Notes under the pieces: generated by a model
What the model was told of the DNA's origin: nothing
Database searches by the model: none
What the model saw: only the letters and a program-made list of their open reading frames with translations
Part shown: one piece after another, positions 25,964-34,292 of the stretch
Position numbering within the stretch: the first letter of the stretch is position 1
Layout: each line of letters opens with the position of its first letter
Made by a program: the position numbers and the translations under genes
DNA from: Planctomycetaceae bacterium
GTDB lineage: Bacteria > Planctomycetota > Planctomycetia > Planctomycetales > Planctomycetaceae
Assembly (NCBI GenBank): GCA_029259845.1
Contig: JAJDEI010000249.1
Span: 1-40,812, forward strand
Direction of reading: 5' to 3'
DNA: 40,812 nucleotides

Positions 25964-26283
25964 GGACGGCCTTTGGAAATCCAGCCGGTCAGGCTCTCGC
26001 CTGCCGATAATCAAGAAACGACTGACAACACAGGTTTCGACGGAAGGAAGTCCGGCGGACACCACTGTAAGCGATCCGCTGTTGGCGATCAGCGCTCAGC
26101 ACGCGTGTTCCAATGTTGTGTGTGCAGGAACAATGGATGCCGTCGGAATCTGTTGCGAGCCTGGAAGAGATGTGCGACGGCTGCGGTCCGGCGGAGGCGA
26201 TGGCCGGTCGTGAGTGGCGTTGCCAGCCGTAACCGCACACGGTGCAGCAAGGGGGACGGCCGCTCTTTGACAGAGAAAAGAAA

Positions 26284-26679
26284 AGCGGATCAGGCGGATG
26301 CGGCGGATTATCGCGGAATCAGGCGGCCTCCAACGGTCCGTGCGACAGCGGCTTCAAAGTCTTGCTTCTTGCGTAATTCTCTGACGTCGGAGGAGAACCA
26401 CGGATGAAACGGAAGGGGCGGAAAGAAGGCAGGTCGGCTGATTCCGGCGGTTGCGGAATCGGCGATCATGGGACGGAGGTATTCGTCGTATTCGCCCGAT
26501 TCGTGGTTCCTTGTTCTCAACCGCGAATCACGCGAATTCTGCGAATGACCGTCCTCGTTCCTGCAATCAATGCCACCTTCCTTCCGCGGTTCTTGTCTTC
26601 TATCCTCTGGTTTCGGGTTCCCGGTTTTGGTTGCGGCCCAGCCGCGCTGGAACAATCCGCCGCATCCGCCTGATCCGCT
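26284..26679. repeat. 396-bp unit with 26-bp perfect terminal inverted repeats
   Basis: The left arm 26284-26309 (starting AGCGGATCAGGCGGATGC) and right arm 26654-26679 (ending CATCCGCCTGATCCGCT) are exact reverse complements over 26 bp. The interior has no gene but holds the 303-bp repeat. A weaker relative of the arm (GATCCGCTTCATCCGCGTTT) occurs at about 34773. Confidence 0.75.
26348..26650. repeat. 303-bp dispersed repeat, copy 1
   Basis: Aligns in direct orientation with 40343-40645. Shared blocks include GGCTTCAAAGT, GGAGAACCACGG, ATTCGTCGTATTCGCCCGAT, CAATCAATGCC and TTGCGG. Non-coding and located inside the 396-bp inverted-repeat unit. Confidence 0.75.
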
Positions 26680-26949
26680 CTTCCTTTCTTCCCTGCAGCA
26701 GGCAACGCAGGTTCGACGGACGGACGTGTGACAGCTTTGGAAGCGGGACAGCCAGCACCCAGTGTTGATCTGCCGCCAATGGGGAACCAACCGGCCCCCT
26801 CAGCTCAAACGCAATAACCCGTTCTGCATTCGGGAACAATCCGGGTGAGCGAGGCGACTTGTGTTTGCCGAGGTGTAAGATCAAAATCGGGGAAGTCGTT
26901 GGCGGCGAGCGTATCACCGCAAAACGGCCGTTGACCGGCCTGTCACCGG

Positions 26950-29900
26950 ATGAGTGAGCCCATGCCGAATTTGTTGCCGTGCCGCGTGCTGCTCATCAGT
27001 ACCGTGTTCCTTGCCGAGACCGTGTTCCTGACCGGATTCGGCGTACTGCATGCCGAGGACAGGGCCGTTGACGTCACCAAGACTGACATTGCCACGGTTC
27101 AGTTTGCCACGGTTCAGTTTGCCAAAGATGTGCGGCCGATTCTGAACGAGCATTGCGTTGCGTGCCACGGCGGCGTGAAACAGGCGGGCGAGCTGTCCTT
27201 TGGCTACAAGGAGCATGTCTTCGGTCCCCGGGAATCGGGGGGACCGATCGTCGTTCCCGGGGACCCGGACGCTTCGGAGTTGATCCGGCGGATCACCACG
27301 GACGACGATACGGAGCGGATGCCACCGGTTGACGAGCACCCGGAGGGACTTTCTGCCGAAGAGATCGCGACGCTTGTGCAATGGGTGCGGCAGGGGGCGG
27401 AGTGGGGCGAACATTGGTCGTTCGTTCGCCCGGTCCGGCAGCCGCTCCCGGTTGTTGCCGATCCCGATTGGTGCCGTCAACGGATCGACCAATACATTCT
27501 CGCGCGTCTGGAACAGGAGGGCCTCGCTCCCGTTCCGGATGCCGCCGCGGACCGTTGGTTGCGACGGGTGACGCTCGATTTGACCGGACTGCCGCCAGCG
27601 CCTGTCAAACGGATCCGGTTTATCGAGGACGTTCGTGAACAAGGGGAAGAGGCGTATGCCGTCGCTGTCGAGCGGCTGCTCGACTCGCCCCATTTTGGAG
27701 AGCGGTGGGCGAGTGTCTGGCTCGATCTGGTTCGCTATGCCGATTCGAAAGGGCTGGGGCTCGATGGCCGCCGCAGCATCTGGAAGTATCGCGACTGGGT
27801 GATCGACGCCTTCAATCGTGATCTGCCGTACGACCAGTTCACCGTCGAGCAATTGGCCGGCGACTTGCTGCCCGAAGCGACGATGGACGATCTGATTGCG
27901 ACCGCGTGCCACCGTTCCACGCAGTCGAACGAGGAAGGGGGCACGGACGACGAGCAGTTTCGTGTGGAAGCCGTCGTCGACCGGATCAACACGACCTGGC
28001 AAGTCTGGCAAGGACTGACGTTCGGCTGCACCCAGTGTCACGACCATCCGTACGACCCGCTGCGGAACATCGACTACTACCACTTCATGGCGTTCCTGAA
28101 CAACACGGCCGACAGCGACCTGAACTCCGATGCCCCCCTGTTGCAGACGCCGCTCGATCCGTCCGATTATGAGACGGCCCGCAAGCTCGACCAGCAGATG
28201 GAAGCGGCCGAACAGACGCTGTGGCAAACGGGACGAAAGCTGGTCACCGACCAGTCCTTGTGGTTGCCGGTCCGAGGACTCGAAGCGGCCGCGACCGACG
28301 ACACGGAGATGGCCGTCGAACCGTCTGAGGAGGGGGATCAGTATTACACCGTCGGCACCGTCTACAAGAACACCGGATTCGTGCTGAACGCTCCCCTGCC
28401 GGAGGAGTTGGCTCAACTCACCGCCCTGAGGTTTACCGCGTTCCCGCTCGATCCGCAGGCGTCGCTTGCCAATCCGGAGTGGGGCTTCGTGCTCTCGCAC
28501 CTCAAAGCGGAACTGGTCACGCCGGATTCGGAGGAACCGGTGGTGATCGAATTCGCACACGTCATTGGCGACGAGCCCCGTCCCCTGCTCGATCCGCAAC
28601 TCAGTCTCAACGCCGAACACGATGACGGGTTCGCGGCCTTTTCGCGAATTCATCACCCGCGAACCGCCGTGTTCGTCCTCAAACATCCGGTTGCCGTTGC
28701 GCCGACAACACGGTTACGAGTGACATTGGAGTTCAAACGGTCCTCCGGCGGCTCACATCCCCTTGTTGCCCGCCGCGGTTCGCTGGCGACGAGTGGCGAC
28801 GCCCAGTGGACGTCGTGGCTCAACGATGCACAGCTGACCGACACGCGCAAGACGCTTGCCCAGTTGCAGGAACGGCGGAAGGCGATCCCTTCGGTCGCGC
28901 TGCCCGTCATGCGCGACCGCCCTGAGAACATCGCGCGTCCGACGTACCGCTTCGACCGGGGGAATTACCTCAATAAGGCCGAACAGGTCTCCGCCGGGAC
29001 GCCGTCGGTCATGCCGCCGCTCGCAACGGAAGGTGTTCCGAACCGGCTCGACTTCGCCCGCTGGCTCGTGTCGGACGAGAACCCGCTGACGGCTCGTGTG
29101 GCGGTCAACCGCTTTTGGGCGCAACTGTTCGGCATCGGTCTCGTAGAGACGCAGGAAGACTTTGGCTCCTCGGGCGAGCCGCCCTCTCATCCTGCACTGC
29201 TGGACGATCTGGCGGTCCGGTTTTCGGAGGACATGAACTGGAGCGTCAAGCAGTTGCTGCGGGAAATCACTCTTAGTTCGACCTATCGGCAGGCAGCGGT
29301 GATCCGATCGGACATTCGGGAGCGGGATCCTCGGAACAGGCTTCTCGCCCACGGACCACGAAACCGTCTCCCGGCGGAGACGGTGCGAGATCAGGCGTTG
29401 GCCGTCGCCGGGCTGCTCAGCGAGAAATTGCACGGTCCGCCCGTCCATCCTCCGCTCCCGGCGGGTGTCTGGGACCCGTTCCAGGCGGCCGACAAATGGA
29501 CAACCGCCGAGCGAAACGACGAGAACCGCTACCGCCGGTCGATCTATGTCTACATGAAGCGGACCATTCCCTATCCAATGTTCGCGTCGTTCGACACGCC
29601 GTCTCGTGAATTCTGTACCGTCCGGCGGATCACATCGAACACGCCGCTGCAGGCGCTGATGACACTCAACGACGCGACGTTCGAAGAAGCGGCGACCGCG
29701 TTGGGACGACGGATGCTCGCCGGTGCGGAGACGTTGCCCGAGCAATTGAAATTCGGATTGCGGTTGTCCACCGGTCGCGAGCCGTCCGCAGACGAAGTCG
29801 CCGAATTGGAATCGCTCTATCAGCAATTGTTGGAACAACAGCCGCAGGCGCAACAAGAGCCGGCAGCGGAGACGAGCGAGGAAGAGGAGCGCGTTACTCC

Positions 29901-29967
29901 CGAAGAGCAGGCGATGGCCATTATCGCCGGCGTGCTGCTCAATCTGGATGAAGTGCTGACGAAGTGA
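26950..29967 (+). CDS. PSCyt1/DUF1549/DUF1553 cytochrome-c-like secreted protein (second paralogue)
   Basis: A 1005-aa protein with the same plan as 16947-19520. A signal peptide (LLISTVFLAETVFLTGFGVL) is followed by PSCyt1 with heme motif CVACH and MPPVDEHPEGL, DUF1549 (LDLTGLPPAPVKRIRFIEDV, LVRYADSKGLG, QLAGDLLPEATMDDLIATAC) with a second CTQCH motif, then about 250 inserted residues of beta-rich sequence, and DUF1553 (RLDFARWLVSDENPLTARVA, NRFWAQLFGIGLVETQEDFG, RDQALAVAGLL). The inserted domain, absent from the first paralogue, may bind a ligand such as a polysaccharide (inference). A 15-bp exact tandem duplication (27091-27120) encodes ATVQFATVQF just after the signal. The start may be ATG 26950 or ATG 26962. 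Confidence 0.92.
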   Translation: MSEPMPNLLPCRVLLISTVFLAETVFLTGFGVLHAEDRAVDVTKTDIATVQFATVQFAKDVRPILNEHCVACHGGVKQAGELSFGYKEHVFGPRESGGPIVVPGDPDASELIRRITTDDDTERMPPVDEHPEGLSAEEIATLVQWVRQGAEWGEHWSFVRPVRQPLPVVADPDWCRQRIDQYILARLEQEGLAPVPDAAADRWLRRVTLDLTGLPPAPVKRIRFIEDVREQGEEAYAVAVERLLDSPHFGERWASVWLDLVRYADSKGLGLDGRRSIWKYRDWVIDAFNRDLPYDQFTVEQLAGDLLPEATMDDLIATACHRSTQSNEEGGTDDEQFRVEAVVDRINTTWQVWQGLTFGCTQCHDHPYDPLRNIDYYHFMAFLNNTADSDLNSDAPLLQTPLDPSDYETARKLDQQMEAAEQTLWQTGRKLVTDQSLWLPVRGLEAAATDDTEMAVEPSEEGDQYYTVGTVYKNTGFVLNAPLPEELAQLTALRFTAFPLDPQASLANPEWGFVLSHLKAELVTPDSEEPVVIEFAHVIGDEPRPLLDPQLSLNAEHDDGFAAFSRIHHPRTAVFVLKHPVAVAPTTRLRVTLEFKRSSGGSHPLVARRGSLATSGDAQWTSWLNDAQLTDTRKTLAQLQERRKAIPSVALPVMRDRPENIARPTYRFDRGNYLNKAEQVSAGTPSVMPPLATEGVPNRLDFARWLVSDENPLTARVAVNRFWAQLFGIGLVETQEDFGSSGEPPSHPALLDDLAVRFSEDMNWSVKQLLREITLSSTYRQAAVIRSDIRERDPRNRLLAHGPRNRLPAETVRDQALAVAGLLSEKLHGPPVHPPLPAGVWDPFQAADKWTTAERNDENRYRRSIYVYMKRTIPYPMFASFDTPSREFCTVRRITSNTPLQALMTLNDATFEEAATALGRRMLAGAETLPEQLKFGLRLSTGREPSADEVAELESLYQQLLEQQPQAQQEPAAETSEEEERVTPEEQAMAIIAGVLLNLDEVLTK
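27091..27120. repeat. In-frame 15-bp tandem duplication
   Basis: GCCACGGTTCAGTTT occurs twice in direct succession, adding five residues between the signal peptide and the cytochrome domain. It is probably a recent slippage event. Confidence 0.8.
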
Positions 29968-30033
29968 GTCGCCGTGCACATCACAGACCCAAGGGACGCC
30001 TGGTGACGTCCGGCCATAACGGATAACCGCAAA

Positions 30034-30039
30034 GAGGAG
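30034..30039 (+). promoter_or_regulatory. Shine-Dalgarno site for the second DUF1501 gene
   Basis: GAGGAG eight bases before the ATG at 30048. It fixes that start and supports translation of the second cistron of the pair. Confidence 0.6.
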
Positions 30040-30047
30040 TCAGACAA

Positions 30048-31511
30048 ATGCCCAACCTGTCACTCGGCAGCGAGCTTGCGTTCCGGCAACTCGAACAACG
30101 GACCCGCCGTTACTTCCTGGGAGAATGTGCGACCGGACTGGGCGCGCTCTGGTTGGCGGGGTCCAATCAAACAGCCTCCGCCCAAGGCGATGCGACGACG
30201 GCAACGGCGGCGTTGCATCATGTGCCGCGCGCCAAGCGGGTCATCTTTCTGCACATGATCGGCGGCCCCAGCCAGTTGGAGCTGTTCGACCATAAGCCGG
30301 AACTCGTCCGCTTCGATGGCAAGCAATGTCCCAAGTCGTTCATCGAATCGCAGCAGTTCCCCTTCATCCGCGGCATCCCCAACATGATGGGCCCGCAGTA
30401 CCCCTTCGCCCAGCATGGCGAAAGCGGCGCTTGGGTCACCGACCGTCTGCCGCACTTCTCGCAGGTGGTCGATGACGTCTGCTTCATCAAGACCATGCAG
30501 ACCGACCAGTTCAATCACGGACCGGCCCAGTTGATGGTGCACTCTGGACAGGCCCGCATCGGGGCCCCTTCGATTGGTTCTTGGGTCACGTGGGGGCTGG
30601 GCAGTGAGAACGAAAACCTGCCCGGTTACATCGTGCTGCTCTCCGGGGGACGGCCGCCCCGCGTGGGCAAATCCCTGTGGGGGTCCGGGTTCCTGCCGTC
30701 GGTCTATCAAGGTGTGCAGTGCCGCTCCCAGGGCGATCCTGTGCTCAATGTCTCTAACCCGCAGGGAGTGACCCGCGATGCCCGCCGCCTGGCGCTCGAT
30801 TCGCTCCGTCGTCTCAACGAACGCAATCACCAATTGTTCGGCGATCCGGAAACACTCACCCGCATCGCCCAGTACGAACTCGCCTTCCGCATGCAGGAGA
30901 CGGTCCCCGAAGCGATGGACCTCTCCGCCGAGCCGGAGCACATCCACCAGCTTTACGGCGCCGAGCCCGGCAAGGTCGCCTTCGCCAACAACTGCCTGCT
31001 CGCCCGCCGGCTCATCGAGCGCGGCGTGCGGTACGTCCAACTGTTTGATTGGGGCTGGGACTCGCACGGCTCGTCGGAACAGCAGGCGATCAACGTCGGC
31101 TTCCGCGACAAATGCCGCGAGGCGGACAAGTCCATGTCCGCCCTGCTCATCGACCTCAAACAACGGGGACTGCTGGAGGACACGCTCGTCGTCTGGAGCG
31201 GAGAGTTCGGCCGCACGCCCATGCGCGAGTCCCGCAATGGTGAGCGGAAGTTTGTCGGCCGCGATCACAACCCGCACGCTTTCACCCTGTGGATGGCAGG
31301 CGGCGGCGTCAAAGGCGGCACGACCTACGGCGAAACCGACGACATGGGCTACACCGCCGCTCTGGACCCGGTCCCGCTTCGCGATTTCCACGCCACGCTG
31401 CTGCACCTGCTGGGCATCGACCACACGCGGCTCACCGTCCCCTTCCAGGGCCTCAACCAAAAACTGACCACCGTCATTCCCGCGCGGGTGATCGACAAGG
31501 TTCTGTCCTGA
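30048..31511 (+). CDS. DUF1501 family secreted protein (second paralogue)
   Basis: A 487-aa DUF1501 protein with a twin-arginine type N-terminus (RTRRYFLGECATGLGALWLA). Family blocks: AKRVIFLHMIGGPSQLELFD, HGESGAWVTDRLPHFSQVVD, FNHGPAQLMVHSGQARIGAP, GEFGRTPM, GRDHNPHAFTLWMAGGG and HLLGIDHTRLTVPFQGL. It follows the PSCyt/PSD1 gene by 80 bp with its own ribosome binding site, so the two are almost certainly cotranscribed. It is clearly paralogous to the protein at 15343-16800 but not a recent duplicate, since the two sequences differ extensively outside the core blocks. Its 3' end is followed 39 bp later by a palindromic repeat that may terminate transcription. Confidence 0.93.
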   Translation: MPNLSLGSELAFRQLEQRTRRYFLGECATGLGALWLAGSNQTASAQGDATTATAALHHVPRAKRVIFLHMIGGPSQLELFDHKPELVRFDGKQCPKSFIESQQFPFIRGIPNMMGPQYPFAQHGESGAWVTDRLPHFSQVVDDVCFIKTMQTDQFNHGPAQLMVHSGQARIGAPSIGSWVTWGLGSENENLPGYIVLLSGGRPPRVGKSLWGSGFLPSVYQGVQCRSQGDPVLNVSNPQGVTRDARRLALDSLRRLNERNHQLFGDPETLTRIAQYELAFRMQETVPEAMDLSAEPEHIHQLYGAEPGKVAFANNCLLARRLIERGVRYVQLFDWGWDSHGSSEQQAINVGFRDKCREADKSMSALLIDLKQRGLLEDTLVVWSGEFGRTPMRESRNGERKFVGRDHNPHAFTLWMAGGGVKGGTTYGETDDMGYTAALDPVPLRDFHATLLHLLGIDHTRLTVPFQGLNQKLTTVIPARVIDKVLS

Positions 31512-31550
31512 TGTCGTCCGGTGGCGTACCGACGCTCTTGGATTGCAAAT

Positions 31551-31654
31551 GACGTAGGTCAGGCAAAGCCTGACATTATGGATCAGATGTACGAGGGGTG
31601 TTTGATCGATCGAGCGCGGCACCCGATCGTCAGGCAAAGCCTGACGTACCCGAC
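31551..31654. repeat. ~104-bp REPIN-like palindromic element, copy 1
   Basis: Each end carries the hairpin GTCAGGCAAAGCCTGAC (stem GTCAGGC/GCCTGAC), flanked outside by GTAG or GTAC, so the element has inverted ends around about 55 bp. The reverse complement of 34354-34458 matches it throughout, including ATTATGG/ATAATGG, GTGTTT.ATCG and GATCG. It may act as a terminator for the DUF1501 gene. Confidence 0.85.
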
Positions 31655-31669
31655 TAAACGAGGTGAACA

Positions 31670-31891
31670 ATGCAATCAGTACGGCACGACGAGACGACTA
31701 ACTCAATCATCCTGGATGACGGGACGCCCAGCGGATACAAGGTTGCCGTTGAGAGATGTGATACACCGGAGAAACTGCTTGAATGGCTCGGCCATCTGTC
31801 ACAAAAAATCTGGTTCAAACCCTCGCAGGTGGACGACCTCATCTCTGTATGCGAGAACGTTACCGACATTCGACGTGATCGCGACTGCTGA
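31670..31891 (+). CDS. Small hypothetical protein
   Basis: A 73-aa ORF with a protein-like sequence (GYKVAVERCDTPEKLLEWLG, FKPSQVDDLISVCENV) and an AGGTG four bases before its ATG. No signal or known domain. It starts 15 bp after the REPIN-like element and has lower GC than the surrounding housekeeping genes, so it may belong to the accessory patch. It could also be a chance ORF. Confidence 0.5.
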   Translation: MQSVRHDETTNSIILDDGTPSGYKVAVERCDTPEKLLEWLGHLSQKIWFKPSQVDDLISVCENVTDIRRDRDC

Positions 31892-32041
31892 TCTCAAATT
31901 AGGACACTACCAACCACGGCCACGCACCCTACGCCGCTTGCCCAAGGACGTTTTGGAACGTTACACTCGCGTATTGTCGGTAACGCTTGGTGCATTGCAT
32001 CATGGGTGCCTTCTCGGACACCAAGGGACGTCGCAAGGGTC

Positions 32042-33220
32042 ATGCAAACTCGATGTGCAATCTCAGTGATTTCGATCCTAACGGGTCAACTTCTGCTCTT
32101 GCCGCTTGCCGCTAAAGCGGGGCTCTGGACGTTTGACAGCCTCGGTGATTTGGACGGGGGAAGGTTCCAGAGTGCAGCATATGACGTCTCGGATGATGGG
32201 ACAGTCGTTGTGGGATCTGGTTGGACTGCCGTAAACAACAAGGCGTTTCGGTGGACAGACTTGACCGGAATGACCCAACTGGAAAACTCCGACCTCTACA
32301 GCCACTCTTCCGCGACATCATCAGGTGGCTCGGTGGCAGTCGGTTGGGTCTGGAATCAGGCAACGGCACGTGTCGAGGCGTTCCGATGGACACAAGCAAC
32401 TGGAGCCGTTGGATTGGGCGACTTGGCTGGAGGCACGTTTGAGAGCTACGCAAATGACGTCTCCGCCGATGGAGCGGTAGTGGCAGGGTTTGGGCACACT
32501 GCCTTGGGCTACCAGGCATCGCGTTGGACGCAAGCCACCGGACAGGTTCCTCTTGGAGATTTGTCCGGCGGGATTTTTCATAGTTCAGCGTTTGGTGTTT
32601 CTCGCGACGGTTTGACAATCGTAGGCACCGGCAACTCCAGTCAAGGACAAGAGGCATTCTACTGGACCCAAGCCTCCGGCATGATTGGGTTGGGCGATTT
32701 GACGGGAGGGATATTCGAGAGCCATGCAGAAGACGTCTTGGCGGATGGGGGCGTGATTATCGGAAACGGACAGTCCGCATTGGGAAAAGAGGCGTTTCGA
32801 TGGACGCCAACCGGCGGAATGATCGGTCTCGGCGACCTTCCGGGCGGCCTCTATGAAAGCGAGGCATGGGGGGGGGCGGCGGATGGGTCCCTGCTCGTCG
32901 GCTCTGCGTCTACCGATCTTGGGCGGGAAGCGTTCATCTGGGGAGTGGGTAGTGGAATGCGTAACTTGCGAGACGTGGCCTCGACTGAGTACGGACTCGA
33001 CCTGACTGGATGGAGGCTGAGCCATGCCCTTGCGATGTCGGCTGACGGGCGAATCATCGTTGGGCAAGGGTACAATCCCGACGGCAACCTAGAAGCCTGG
33101 GTCATTCGAGATGCAACAACCCCCGTCCCAGAACCCTCCAGCCTGATTCTTTTCGGCCTGACCGCTGCCGGGTTCTACGGTGTGCAACTTCGACGACGAC
33201 GCAAGCAACGGGCTGCTTGA
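32042..33220 (+). CDS. HAF-repeat protein with PEP-CTERM sorting signal
   Basis: A 392-aa exported protein. The signal peptide is MQTRCAISVISILTGQLLLL to the AKA cleavage region. The body has seven repeats of about 45-50 residues of the HAF type (for example GDLAGGTFESYANDVSADGA, GDLSGGIFHSSAFGVSRDGL and AFRWT), likely forming a beta-propeller or beta-sheet array. The C-terminus has the PEP-CTERM pattern: VPEPSSLILFGLTAAGFYG followed by RRRRKQ, for exosortase-mediated anchoring. No exosortase gene is in the window. The start is set at ATG 32042 rather than 32006 so that the signal is N-terminal. It lies within the segment bracketed by the inverted REPIN-like elements. Confidence 0.9.
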   Translation: MQTRCAISVISILTGQLLLLPLAAKAGLWTFDSLGDLDGGRFQSAAYDVSDDGTVVVGSGWTAVNNKAFRWTDLTGMTQLENSDLYSHSSATSSGGSVAVGWVWNQATARVEAFRWTQATGAVGLGDLAGGTFESYANDVSADGAVVAGFGHTALGYQASRWTQATGQVPLGDLSGGIFHSSAFGVSRDGLTIVGTGNSSQGQEAFYWTQASGMIGLGDLTGGIFESHAEDVLADGGVIIGNGQSALGKEAFRWTPTGGMIGLGDLPGGLYESEAWGGAADGSLLVGSASTDLGREAFIWGVGSGMRNLRDVASTEYGLDLTGWRLSHALAMSADGRIIVGQGYNPDGNLEAWVIRDATTPVPEPSSLILFGLTAAGFYGVQLRRRRKQRAA

Positions 33221-33734
33221 CGATCTGTGAATCCGAGGCAGCCATCTACCTCTTCGGGCTTGCTCTCTTTCGACCGCCACCCGTGTCCCGCATTGCACAA
33301 CATCCACGCCTGGACGCCGATCTCCACGGCTTGAGTTTCTGATCGGTTGATGGCCGGGTGCCATGTTTGCATCGCGAAGCAGGGCAAGCATGCTGGGGAG
33401 GGTTGATCGCCTCCTTCGACGACACCCTCTGCGCCGACATCAAGCGAACGGCAGTGACCGAGACGTTCGAGTGACGAACGCCGGGTGCCACTGTTGGCGA
33501 GTGAGTTCGCTTGTACGTCTTGCCGGGAACGGCTTTGGATTTGGGTGGCACTGGTCGGCTTGTCCGCCAGTGCCAAGTGTGCTGCGACGGCCTGTCATCC
33601 CCGACGATCGTAAGGTCAGCCGGGGCAAGTGAAACTCGCCGTGAGTGGAGGTCGGGACTCACAAGGTTCCTCCCAGTCCACTCCCCGCTCGCACTGGCGG
33701 ACAAGCCGCCAGTGGCACCCGGCGGGTCCGTCGA
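33221..33734. other. Repeat-rich gap between the PEP-CTERM gene and the WD40-like fragment
   Basis: No gene is supportable. Inverted copies of a GGCACTGGCGG/CCGCCAGTGCC string occur at about 33547-33572 and 33692-33717 (CACTGGCGGACAAGCCGCCA), a palindrome-rich repeat. The string CCGGGTGCCA also recurs near 33355 and 33481. Minus-strand frames here give cysteine/arginine-rich peptides without known domains. Confidence 0.5.
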
Positions 33735-34292
33735 ATGCAGGACGGGACGGAGCTTTGGCAAGCTGACGTTGAGAAAGCGTACGATGCCGTATTTTCAATG
33801 GATGGCATGGACCTTTACGTGGGTGGGACGACTTTGAGCGTCTGGTCCGTAGAGACCGGTGAACGTGCAAAGACGGTTTCAGAATTGCAGACAGGAATGC
33901 TCGCGATCACAGAGAACGGGAGATTTATTGCTGCTCCTCAGGCTACTAACTGGGACACCGAGCCGTCGGTGGCCATTTGGGAAACAAGCACGTGGAGGTG
34001 TGTACGGAGAATCAAGGGCGTTCAATCTCCCGCCTTATCGTTGGCATTCAGTAACAGCGGCGTAGAGAGCCCATTGTTTCTATTTGCGGGGACTCGTGAT
34101 GGCGTGGTCATGGTTGTCAACGTCGCGTCTGGCAAGATCTATATGCAACGCGTTGTGCCCGACGGGAAAATGTGCAGTATTGTCGTCGATCCCGACAACG
34201 ATCTCGTTTTTACTGCGGAACGCAATAATAATGATTACCTGGAGCACGTTAGGCAGTGGTCCCTTTCCGCGTGGATCGAACGTGTCAAATAG
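33735..34292 (+). CDS. WD40-like beta-propeller fragment, probably truncated
   Basis: 185 codons from ATG 33735, encoding three or four WD40/quinoprotein-like blades: TTLSVWSVETGERAKTV, SVAIWETSTWRCVRRIKG, FAGTRDGVVMVVNVASGKIY and VRQWSLSAWIERVK. A whole propeller needs more blades and this family normally has an N-terminal signal or kinase part, which is missing. The 5' side abuts repeat sequence (33692-33717), so truncation by repeat insertion or deletion is likely. GC and codon use look lower than in neighbouring core genes. It may be a non-functional remnant. Confidence 0.55.
   Translation: MQDGTELWQADVEKAYDAVFSMDGMDLYVGGTTLSVWSVETGERAKTVSELQTGMLAITENGRFIAAPQATNWDTEPSVAIWETSTWRCVRRIKGVQSPALSLAFSNSGVESPLFLFAGTRDGVVMVVNVASGKIYMQRVVPDGKMCSIVVDPDNDLVFTAERNNNDYLEHVRQWSLSAWIERVK

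Larger units (their letters stand above)
25964..26949. other. 986-bp gene-free, repeat-rich divergent gap
   Basis: No gene with recognisable protein character. It contains a 396-bp unit bounded by 26-bp perfect inverted repeats (26284-26679), inside which lies a 303-bp block repeated at 40343-40645. Minus-strand frames in 26600-26820 give a short peptide (ELRGPVGSPLAADQHWVLAV) that looks like a common repeat-borne ORF rather than a gene. Promoters for the PLP enzyme and the second PSCyt/PSD1 gene should lie at the two ends. Confidence 0.55.

Noticed and set aside
26914-28686. 590-aa minus-strand frame opposite the second PSCyt/PSD1 gene
   Set aside because: Arg/Gly-rich antisense shadow of a well-supported gene.
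30060-31670. 536-aa minus-strand frame opposite the second DUF1501 gene
   Set aside because: Shadow frame; the plus-strand protein matches its family along its entire length.
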